6,310 nucleotides of DNA from NCBI GenBank assembly GCA_946481225.1, contig CAMLNJ010000190.1, positions 1 through 6,310 on the forward strand, given 5' to 3'. Shown in pieces: positions 1 through 5,807 of the stretch. Below the pieces are notes generated by a model. The model had not been told where the DNA came from. It worked only from the letters and a program-made list of their open reading frames with translations, and searched no databases. How positions within the stretch are numbered: position 1 is the first letter of the stretch; each line of letters begins with the position of its first letter. The position numbers and the translations under genes are program-made. Source of the DNA: an uncultured Verrucomicrobiota bacterium (GTDB taxonomy: Bacteria; Verrucomicrobiota; Verrucomicrobiae; Opitutales; Opitutaceae).

Positions 1-1210
1 CACGCCGAGCTTCGTCGTTTTCGCTCGTCGGGCCGGGGCGGAGGGACGGCGCGTCCCGCAGGCGCTTCATCGCATCGCTGCGATCGGAGGCGATGCGGGC
101 GAGCAAATCGATATCCTCGGGGTCGCGCGTCCGCAGGGCGTCGGCGGCGGTGAGCAGCACGGTTTCGAGCGCCAGTTGCAGGGCGTGACCGGTGCCGCGC
201 TGCAGCTCGGGCGGCGCGGACCGCAGGTGTCCCGCGAATTCGCCGAGCAGGGCCTCCAGCGAACGGACCGCGGCAAGCATCTGCTGCAACGCATCGGCGC
301 GGTGGGCGGCCTCGGGTTTGAGCCGTAGTCGCACATGATCGGAGGCGCGCTTGTTCAGCGCCTCGGTGGCTGCGGCGAACTGCTGCCGTAGCGGCTGATA
401 TTCCGCGAGGCGCGGGGGGCCGTCCTCGGGAAAATAAGCGAACACCTGCGACAGGCCGGCAAAGAGCCCGGCCAGCTCGTCGGCCAGCCGCTCGAAAATC
501 GCATCAGTCTCGATCATCCGGCCGTCGTCGAGCGTGAGTATCCGGTCGGCCACGTCGAGGATGCGGGAATCGTGCGTGACGATCATCACGGCGCAGCCCT
601 CGGTGCGCGCCAGCGATTGGAGGAAGTCGATGATTTCGCGGCCGGTCTGGGCATCAAGCGAGGCCGTCGGTTCGTCCGCCATGATCACGCGCGGTCGCCG
701 GGCGAGGGCTCGCGCGATCGCCACCCGCTGCTGCTGGCCGCCGGAAAGCTCCCGGGGCCGCTTGTGCTCGTGGCCGCGGAGGCCCACCTGGGCGAGCAGG
801 GCATCGGCCGCGGCGGCGGACTCCGCCGGACGGTCGATGAGCAGGGCCATCTGCACGTTTTGCCGCGCGGTGAGGGCGCCGATCAGGTTGTGCTTTTGAA
901 AAACGAAACCGATCTCGCGCCGCGCGGTGGTCAGCGCCGCGTCGGTGGCGCCGTGCAACTCCTGGCCGGCCACCCGCACGCTCCCGGTTTGCACGGCGCG
1001 CAGCGCGCTCACCAAGGTGAGGAAGGTCGTCTTGCCGGAGCCGCTGTGGCCCATGATGATCGCGATCTCGCCGGGCCGGAGATCGACGTCGATCCCGTGC
1101 AGGACCTCGCGCACGAAGGCACCCTCGCCATAGGCGTGGCGCAGCCCGCGCACCGCGATGATCGGCTCGGTGGAGGGGGGCATTGTTGGGTGAGGCTCAG
1201 CCGGACTCAT
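1..1210 (-). CDS. devA: DevA-type ABC exporter ATPase with a long C-terminal helical extension (partial, 3' end off window)
   Basis: ATP-hydrolysing subunit of a DevBCA exporter, acting at the cytoplasmic face of the inner membrane. Counting from the ATG at 1210, it shows Walker A GHSGSGKT (54-61), a Q-loop in FVFQKHNL (Q105), the stretch LTARQNVQM typical of DevA, the signature LSGGQQQRVA (155-164), Walker B VIMADE (175-180, catalytic E180), a D-loop SLD and the switch histidine H213. The family normally ends near 220-250 residues. Here the frame stays open without a stop to base 1, giving at least 403 codons. The extra ~170 residues are helix-rich and contain LAGLFAGLSQVFAYFP, ALNKRASDHV and ASDRSDAMKRLR. 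They faintly recall the PhoU-like C-terminal part of Na/Pi cotransporters, but this is from memory and weak. An in-frame ATG at 1183 is an equally possible start; neither has a clear ribosome-binding site. It follows devC by 15 bases, so it is probably co-transcribed. Confidence 0.93.
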   Translation of the reverse strand, partial: MSPAEPHPTMPPSTEPIIAVRGLRHAYGEGAFVREVLHGIDVDLRPGEIAIIMGHSGSGKTTFLTLVSALRAVQTGSVRVAGQELHGATDAALTTARREIGFVFQKHNLIGALTARQNVQMALLIDRPAESAAAADALLAQVGLRGHEHKRPRELSGGQQQRVAIARALARRPRVIMADEPTASLDAQTGREIIDFLQSLARTEGCAVMIVTHDSRILDVADRILTLDDGRMIETDAIFERLADELAGLFAGLSQVFAYFPEDGPPRLAEYQPLRQQFAAATEALNKRASDHVRLRLKPEAAHRADALQQMLAAVRSLEALLGEFAGHLRSAPPELQRGTGHALQLALETVLLTAADALRTRDPEDIDLLARIASDRSDAMKRLRDAPSLRPGPTSENDEARR

Positions 1211-1225
1211 GCGGTTGGGAGGCGC

Positions 1226-2416
1226 TTAGAAGATTTCCGCGGGCCGCGCCTGGCGGAGCTTGCGCGTGGCAAAGGCCCCGGCGACTCCGCACATGCCGGC
1301 GATGAGGACGAACACGATCGCGAGGGTGCCGGGCGTGGCCTGGGGATTGAGGCTGCTCATCTTTCTCATCAGGTGAAACACGCCGAACGAGGCGATCACG
1401 CCCGGCACGTAGCCCATGACCGTGAGGATCAAGGACTGGCCGGCGACCAGCCGGGCGAAGAAGCGGTCGTCATAGCCCATCGCCTTGAGCGTGGCATATT
1501 CCGGAAGGTGCTCGGTGACGTCGGTGTAGAGGATTTGATACACGATCACCGCGCCCACGATGAGGCCGACGATCAAGCCGGCGTTGACGACGAAGCCGAT
1601 GGGCGTCTTGCCGGTCCAGTAGTCTTTCTCGATCTGGGCAAACTCCTCCGGAATCAGCACCCGCACATCGGGGGGCAGAAAGGCCTGCAGGCGGTCGCGC
1701 ACGGCCACCGGGTCGGCCCCGGGCCGGAGGCGGATCAGGCCGACATGGATGAAGCCCGGCGGAATTTGCGGAAACAGCGTGCGGAAAGTCGGCTCGCCCA
1801 CGACGAGATTGGCGTCCACCGCCAGCGTGGTGCCGAGGGTGAAGAGCCCCTCGACGCGGATATGCTGGCGGTTGAGCTCGGTCGTGAAAGGACCGCGCTC
1901 CTCAAACAGCTCCGTCACGCGGCCATAGGAGGGACGGGAGGTGCGATCAAAGAACGCGGCGCCCTCGCGCAGCAGCGTCGGAGCCTGGGCTTCGAGTTCC
2001 GGCAGGGCGAAGGGCGCCTCGCCCGGACGGATGCCGAAGACGACCATGGTCTGGAAGCGGCCGTCGACGGGGTTGCGCCATTTGCCGGTGGCGACGTTGA
2101 GGGCGGCCACCGAAGCCACCTCGGGGAGCGCGCGGGCCTGCTGGAGGCGGCGTTCCGTGAAACTCTCGTTGATCGCGATGAATTCGTATTGCCCGCTGAT
2201 CATCATGAGATCGCCGCGCAGGCTCCGATGCACGATGACGGAGCCCTCGGTCAGGGCCTGGTAGAGGCCGAGTTGAAAGGTCACCATGACCGCCGCGAAC
2301 GCGATGCCCGCGACGGCGGCGGCAAACCGCAGGGGGTCGCTGCGCAACTGAAGCCACGCGAAGGAACTGCCCAGTGGAAACCATCGCCACCAGAGCCGGG
2401 CGGCGGCGGCTCTCAT
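1226..2416 (-). CDS. devC: DevC-type ABC exporter permease (FtsX/MacB-like fold)
   Basis: Inner-membrane permease of the DevBCA exporter, 396 residues, a normal length for DevC. Four hydrophobic segments are visible, at about 30-54, 272-297, 322-349 and 364-385. A large extracytoplasmic domain lies between the first and second, the FtsX-like topology of MacB-type exporters. EYATLKAMGY (306-315) is the conserved cytoplasmic coupling element following the second membrane segment. The C-terminus RKLRQARPAEIF matches the RKLR..DPAE.. ending I know from DevC proteins. The ATG at 2416 was chosen because it overlaps the devB stop codon as ATGA, indicating translational coupling, and because it gives a short amphipathic N-terminus before the first membrane helix. 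The frame is open further upstream, but that stretch is a shadow of devB. The gene is intact. Confidence 0.95.
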   Translation of the reverse strand: MRAAAARLWWRWFPLGSSFAWLQLRSDPLRFAAAVAGIAFAAVMVTFQLGLYQALTEGSVIVHRSLRGDLMMISGQYEFIAINESFTERRLQQARALPEVASVAALNVATGKWRNPVDGRFQTMVVFGIRPGEAPFALPELEAQAPTLLREGAAFFDRTSRPSYGRVTELFEERGPFTTELNRQHIRVEGLFTLGTTLAVDANLVVGEPTFRTLFPQIPPGFIHVGLIRLRPGADPVAVRDRLQAFLPPDVRVLIPEEFAQIEKDYWTGKTPIGFVVNAGLIVGLIVGAVIVYQILYTDVTEHLPEYATLKAMGYDDRFFARLVAGQSLILTVMGYVPGVIASFGVFHLMRKMSSLNPQATPGTLAIVFVLIAGMCGVAGAFATRKLRQARPAEIF

Positions 2417-3438
2417 GGGGCGATCAGAATCTCCACTTCCTGATTGCTGAGGTGCGCGACGCGTTTCGCATCGGCGGGTGCGAGGGCGATGCGGGCTTTC
2501 ACGACGCGACGATCCGACGCGGCCTCGGGGCGGATCGGCGCGGCCGGAGAGGAGCGGAGCACCGGCGCGACATCGGTGACCGTGCCGGCCAGCGCGCCCT
2601 CGAAGGCGTGGCTCGTGATCGTCGCCACCGCGCCGGGCCGCATGCGCCGGATGTCGGTGTCGTAGACGTAGGCTTCGACCCCCATCGCCTCGGTGGCGCC
2701 GAGGGACAGCACCGGCGTGCTCGCCGACTCGCCTGGCCGGAGCAGGGTGTCGAGGACGATCCCGGCGATCGGGGCGCGCAGCAGCGACTGCTCGACCTTC
2801 GCCTCTGCGCCGGCCAGTTGGGCGCGGGCGAGCGCGACCTGGCTCTCCGCATAAGCCACGTCGACCGCGCGGACCTCCGCGATCGAGGCCGCCCGGTGCC
2901 GGGTTTCCTCCAGCGCCTGTTCCGCGATGGCGAAGCTCCGCTGCGCCGCCTCCAGCTCGGAGAGGGAGATTAGCTTTTTCCCGAACAGAGATTGGGCCCG
3001 GGCGTAGGCCGGGCGTTCGTTTTCCAGCTCGGCCTCGCGCTGGGCGACGCTCGCGCGGAGGGCCGCGATGTCGTCGGGTTTGGCGCCGGCGCGCACCTGG
3101 GCGAGCGAGGCTTCCGCGATCTTCACCTGAGCGGCGGCTGCGGCGGCATCGGCCGTCGCCCCTTGGTAGGGGTGCAGCACGGCGAGAATCTGTCCGGCCT
3201 CCACCCGGTCGCCGCGGCGGACCCTCAGTTCGGCGACGACGCAGGGCCCGCCGCCCAAAGAGTAGGGCGCCCCGAGCTCGATGACCCCTTCGCCCGGGAT
3301 CAGATGGCCGAGACAAGCCACGGCGGCGGGAGGCGTGGTCGTGGCCGACGAGGTCGATTTACGACACCCTCCGGCCAACAGAATAACGCCGCACGCAAGC
3401 AGCGTTCGCCAAGGGACGATAAATGAAAATGCGCGCAT
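2413..3438 (-). CDS. devB: DevB-type periplasmic adaptor (HlyD/membrane fusion protein), predicted lipoprotein
   Basis: Periplasmic adaptor that would link the DevC/DevA pump to an outer-membrane channel; 341 residues. The N-terminus MRAFSFIVPW followed by a hydrophobic stretch to LAGGC (C25) looks like a lipoprotein signal peptide, with lipidation at C25. GHLIPGEGVIELGAP (44-58) is the characteristic first strand of DevB proteins. A lipoyl-like half-domain follows (about 65-90, RVRRGDRVEAGQILAVL), then a long Ala/Glu-rich coiled-coil hairpin (about 97-218), the second lipoyl half LLRAPIAGIVL (219-229) and a beta-barrel region to the end. The ATG at 3438 was chosen because it starts exactly at the signal peptide. 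A start 35 codons upstream is possible in frame but would bury that signal. It is the first gene of the operon, overlapping devC by 4 bases. The usual DevB anchor is a transmembrane helix, so the lipobox is a variation. Confidence 0.93.
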   Translation of the reverse strand: MRAFSFIVPWRTLLACGVILLAGGCRKSTSSATTTPPAAVACLGHLIPGEGVIELGAPYSLGGGPCVVAELRVRRGDRVEAGQILAVLHPYQGATADAAAAAAQVKIAEASLAQVRAGAKPDDIAALRASVAQREAELENERPAYARAQSLFGKKLISLSELEAAQRSFAIAEQALEETRHRAASIAEVRAVDVAYAESQVALARAQLAGAEAKVEQSLLRAPIAGIVLDTLLRPGESASTPVLSLGATEAMGVEAYVYDTDIRRMRPGAVATITSHAFEGALAGTVTDVAPVLRSSPAAPIRPEAASDRRVVKARIALAPADAKRVAHLSNQEVEILIAP

Positions 3439-3624
3439 GGACTGAAGCCGGCTCGGGACCGAAGCCGGCGAGCCAGTTCGGCCGCGGAAATCGACGCAAG
3501 GAGGATGTGCGTCGCGGCCGCGTCCCGGGCCGGCGCGTTCCACCGCTCCGACCTCCCTTATGCCGCCACTTCGGGCGACTATCAGGTGGTCATTGTCGAA
3601 ATCGCGCCCAGCCTCCCTTTCACC
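3439..3624. promoter_or_regulatory. Divergent intergenic region between devB and the prenyl synthase gene
   Basis: These 186 bases separate two genes transcribed away from each other, so promoters for both must lie here or inside the flanking genes. I could not find a convincing -35/-10 pair on either strand. A 9-bp direct repeat GAAGCCGGC occurs at 3444-3452 and 3461-3469. A perfect AAGGAGG (3498-3504) sits immediately against an ATG at 3505, too close to serve it. That ATG is in frame with the synthase and would add 40 residues with no family character, so I did not use it. Confidence 0.5.
3447..3469 (-). promoter_or_regulatory. GC-rich hairpin in the devB leader
   Basis: GCCGGCTCG (3447-3455) pairs with CGAAGCCGGC (3460-3469) around a four-base GGAC loop, with one bulged A. 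This gives nine pairs, nearly all G-C. It ends eight bases before the devB start codon, where a ribosome would bind, so it could damp translation or be a binding site in DNA. There is no following T-run, so it is not an ordinary terminator. The structure is visible in the sequence; its function is inference. Confidence 0.35.
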
Positions 3625-4665
3625 ATGACCAGCGTCGCCAGCCTGGCCGCCACCGCGGACAACAAGTCACACACTTTCGCCAGCGTCTTTGCCGTGCTTG
3701 CGCCGCACATGGCGGAGCTCGACCGGTTTCTGCGCGGGCAACTCGGGGCGTTCGAGCCCGAGATCCGCGCGATGGCGGACTATTGCATCGATCTTTCCGG
3801 GAAGCGCATCCGGCCCGCACTCGTGTTTCTCAGCGGCTGGCGCGGGCCGGCGGAAATCGCGCCCGATCTCGTGCGCGTCGCCGCCGTCGTCGAGTTCGTC
3901 CATCTCGCCACCCTCGTGCACGACGATATCATGGACGAGGCCGAGGTTCGCCGCGGCCGCCGCACGGCCTCGCGCGAATTCGGTCCGACGCCCGCGGTGC
4001 TGCTGGGCGACGCCTTGTTTGCGCACGGCCTGCACCTCGCGTCGCAATTTCCCACGACTGAAATCTGTATCGCCATCACCGAGTCCGCGCGGCGCGTCTG
4101 CGCCGGCGAAATCGTGCAGACGCTGCGCAGGCGCTCGACCAACATCACGCGGGCCGATTATCAGCGGATCGTGGACTTGAAAACCGCCGAGCTCTTCCGC
4201 GTTTCATGCTTTCTCGGCGCACGTCTCGCCGGTTCGGAGCCCGGTTACGTGGAAGCGGCGGGCCGCTTCGGCCGGCATCTTGGAATCGCCTATCAGATCT
4301 ACGACGACCTCGTGGACTTCTTCGGCGACGAGACGCGCATCGGCAAGACGCTCGGCACCGATCTCGCGAGCGGCAAACTCACCCTGCCGCTGCTGGCCCT
4401 GCTGGAGCGGCTCCCCGCGGCCGAGGCGGACGCGCTGCGCGCCGAGATCGTCGGCGAGCGGCCTCCGCAGCTCGCGCTGCGCCTGCGGCAGATGCGCGAA
4501 CTCGCCATTTTTCCCGTGATCGCCGAGGCCGTGCATGCCGAGCTCGCCGCCGCCGCCGCCGCGCTGCGCGAATGGCCCGGCCACCCGCCCACGCCGCTGC
4601 TCCTCGGTCTGTGCGATGTGTTGCGGACGCAGGTGGCGGGACTCCGTCCGGCCGGCGAAGCGTAG
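3625..4665 (+). CDS. Polyprenyl diphosphate synthase, long-chain trans type (IspB/HepT-like)
   Basis: Adds isopentenyl diphosphate units to an allylic diphosphate to build the long prenyl tail of respiratory quinones; cytosolic. At 346 residues it is slightly longer than the ~320-330 typical of IspB. Motifs in order are GKRIRP (59-64, substrate binding), the first Asp-rich motif DDIMD (100-104) followed by EAEVRRGRRT, KTA (K186), the second Asp-rich motif in YQIYDDLVDFFGDE (227-231), and GKTLGTDLASGK (240-251). All catalytic residues are present. The residues four and five before the first motif are Thr and Ala, not aromatic, which in this family favours long products. The exact chain length cannot be read here; menaquinone or ubiquinone side-chain synthesis is inferred. 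The ATG at 3625 gives a normal N-terminus, with the first family-like helix starting near residue 18. No Shine-Dalgarno sequence precedes it. It is divergent from devB and has no obvious operon partner. Confidence 0.95.
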   Translation: MTSVASLAATADNKSHTFASVFAVLAPHMAELDRFLRGQLGAFEPEIRAMADYCIDLSGKRIRPALVFLSGWRGPAEIAPDLVRVAAVVEFVHLATLVHDDIMDEAEVRRGRRTASREFGPTPAVLLGDALFAHGLHLASQFPTTEICIAITESARRVCAGEIVQTLRRRSTNITRADYQRIVDLKTAELFRVSCFLGARLAGSEPGYVEAAGRFGRHLGIAYQIYDDLVDFFGDETRIGKTLGTDLASGKLTLPLLALLERLPAAEADALRAEIVGERPPQLALRLRQMRELAIFPVIAEAVHAELAAAAAALREWPGHPPTPLLLGLCDVLRTQVAGLRPAGEA

Positions 4666-4758
4666 CGCCCGCCAAGTTCACAGGGGCCGAAGGGGTCGGG
4701 TAAGGGTCACGCAACGTGAGTGGCCGCCAGCTGCCAAATTTCCACGGAAGGGAACGGA
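4666..4758. other. Short intergenic stretch with a small hairpin
   Basis: Between the synthase and the decayed gene there is a small inverted repeat TCACG-CAA-CGTGA at 4707-4719. It has only five pairs and no T-run, so it is a poor candidate for a factor-independent terminator. AAGGGA at 4748-4753 could have been the ribosome-binding site of the decayed gene that follows. Confidence 0.3.
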
Positions 4759-5354
4759 GTGCGAACAGCCCAATCCACAAAACTCGGCCCTGCCCCGTTA
4801 CCCCGTCGGTCCGACCTTGATCGCCTCCTCGCCGACCGCGAGTTCCACGCGCTCGTCGGCCCCGAGGTGATCCTCAAAAAATCTTCGTTCGCTTGAAAGG
4901 CTGTTATTTCCAGAACGCTCTCCAGGTCGGAAACCTCTACATCGACGTCGCGAACGACACCGTTTTCACCGAAAAGCCCAAGCTCGAGTGGGCCCGCATC
5001 GAGGAGGTCGATTACCAGAACGCCGACGACTGGCCAGCTGTCGCCGCCGTCGGACGCCGCTACTACGAGGTCGAGCTCTACCCGAACCTGCGATTCCCGC
5101 TCGCCTTCCCCGCCGCGCCCCTTGCCGGAGCCCTATCGCGCCCTGATTGAGAAAGCCTGCGGCGCCAACCTCCACGCCGCATTCCCGCTCGAGTTCTCCT
5201 CCGCGGGCGCGTGCTGCCCGAATTCGCCGCCCTCGCGCGGCAAAACGACGCCGCCGCGCTCGCCACCGTGCAAAATTACCTGCGCCTGATCGGCGACGCC
5301 ACGCTACGCCTCGCCCGCCTCGATCTCCGTCCGGATCCGGCACGGGAAAAGTGA
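4759..5354 (+). pseudogene. Decayed conserved-looking gene of unknown function, three frameshifts
   Basis: One protein can be followed through three reading-frame changes. The first piece starts at a GTG (4759) and reads LDRLLADREFHALVGPEVILKK before stopping at 4897-4899. Losing one A in the A-run 4876-4881 moved the frame; the next piece continues IFVRLKGCYFQNALQVGNLY and on to RFPLAFPAAP. An extra C in 5118-5121 then shifts it to PLPEPYRALIEKACGANLHA. A one-base loss near 5197-5201 shifts it again to RGRVLPEFAALARQNDAAAL, ending at a TGA (5352-5354). The restored product is about 198 residues, soluble, acidic and tyrosine-rich in its middle, with no signal peptide. I do not recognise the family. 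The smooth continuation across each break argues that this was once a single gene. The first two indels lie in base runs, so sequencing error is possible, but the neighbouring 4.6 kb is unbroken. A translated fragment from 4893 is unlikely to be functional. Confidence 0.72.
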
Positions 5355-5423
5355 ACCACGGAGGACGTGGAGAGCACGGGATCCCATGGCAGACGCGAGC
5401 CTCCGCCTCCGGTGCCGTGCTCT
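5355..5423. repeat. Degenerate CCACGGAGG-type short repeat with inverted arms
   Basis: Directly after the pseudogene stop, 5355-5379 consists of three imperfect units of about nine bases (CCACGGAGG, ACGTGGAGA, GCACGGGAT). The pattern recalls the tandem ACCACGGAGGACACGGAG-like intergenic motif seen in many environmental bacteria; this is from memory. CCACG-GAGGA-CGTGG (5356-5370) can form a hairpin. AGAGCACGG (5371-5379) has an exact inverted partner CCGTGCTCT (5415-5423). A further weak copy, CACGAAGGACGA, lies at 5548-5559. Confidence 0.4.
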
Positions 5424-5721
5424 GATCGCCGCCGCCACGGTCGTCGTCCCCCTTCTCCTGGAGCCCCCTTTTGCCGGCTGCTCCGTCCGAATTAGCCTGC
5501 AACGCCGCCAGGATCTGATCCGTCGCCACCCCGTGGTCCACAAGCGTCACGAAGGACGATCAGCGACACTCACTCGCAAGATGCCGCCTCAGCGCCAACC
5601 CCGCCAAAAAAAAGTCACAAGTATCAATTATAGAATAACTTCATGTAAATTTATTCACGTATCCCCTGCTATGCCTCCCGCGGAGGACGGCCGAAGACGG
5701 GCGAGGCTGCAGCAAATCCAC
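5424..5721. other. Gene-free stretch with an AT-rich island
   Basis: I see no convincing gene here. Open frames exist on both strands but none shows a recognisable motif, and they run across the repeat and the pseudogene. The stretch holds an A8 run (5606-5613) followed by an AT-rich island to about 5668, unlike the GC-rich surroundings. TAGAAT (5631-5636) would fit a -10 element but no matching -35 is visible. A perfect five-pair hairpin CCTCC-CGC-GGAGG lies at 5674-5686, without a T-run. Confidence 0.5.
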
Positions 5722-5727
5722 TATATT
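5722..5727 (+). promoter_or_regulatory. Possible -10 element of the porin gene
   Basis: TATATT matches the sigma-70 -10 consensus at five of six positions and overlaps the first palindrome. It would place the transcript start near 5734 and give a leader of about 75 bases. No good -35 hexamer lies 16-18 bases upstream, so this promoter may need an activator, or the call may be wrong. Confidence 0.3.
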
Positions 5728-5743
5728 GAAACTGAGTTTCAAT
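5725..5743. promoter_or_regulatory. Perfect 19-bp palindrome, Fur-like operator candidate
   Basis: ATTGAAACTGAGTTTCAAT is a perfect 9-1-9 palindrome. Its 15-bp core TGAAACTGAGTTTCA agrees with the Fur-type pattern TGAAAATNATTTTCA at 12 of 14 defined positions. It overlaps the possible -10 element, a classic repressor position. The regulator is not in the window, so assignment to Fur and not another dimeric repressor is inference. Confidence 0.5.
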
Positions 5744-5759
5744 CGCAGAAATGAATTGA

Positions 5760-5778
5760 ATTGAGGATGGGTCTCAAT
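5760..5778. promoter_or_regulatory. Second 19-bp imperfect palindrome, Fur-like operator candidate
   Basis: ATTGAGGATGGGTCTCAAT has six perfectly matched outer bases on each side (ATTGAG/CTCAAT) with a mismatched centre. It keeps the same 19-bp size and the TGA...TCA ends of the first palindrome, 35 bp away centre to centre. The shared length and ends make chance less likely. It lies in the presumed 5' leader of the porin gene, 29 bases before the start codon. Confidence 0.42.
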
Positions 5779-5807
5779 CTTACATCCGCGCCCTCATCCA
5801 TCCGTCC

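Noticed and set aside
572..2443. A 623-codon open frame on the plus strand opposite devA, devC and the start of devB
   Set aside because: The opposite strand carries clear ABC ATPase and FtsX-permease motifs. The plus-strand translation is rich in His, Asp, Gly and Arg with no domain, as expected of an antisense shadow in GC-rich DNA.
2417..3316. A 300-residue N-terminal extension of devC in the same frame
   Set aside because: It overlaps the whole of devB in another frame, is Arg/Pro/Gly-rich without motifs, and the ATGA overlap gives a much better start at 2416.
3505..3624. An upstream start adding 40 residues to the prenyl synthase
   Set aside because: The added residues show no family similarity, and the AAGGAGG before that ATG has zero spacing. 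The start at 3625 gives the normal N-terminus.
4966..5550. A 194-codon minus-strand frame over the pseudogene and repeat
   Set aside because: It is antisense to the reconstructed gene, passes through the short repeat, and is Arg/Gly-rich without motifs.
5635..5650. AATAACTTCATGTAAA resembling one arm of a loxP-like recombination site
   Set aside because: Only the first eight or so bases agree, there is no inverted partner arm at the right spacing, and no recombinase gene is nearby.
5386..5754. A 122-codon plus-strand frame with a hydrophobic N-terminus
   Set aside because: After a short hydrophobic run it becomes a basic, low-information sequence that crosses the AT-rich island and a palindromic operator candidate; no ribosome site or family motif.
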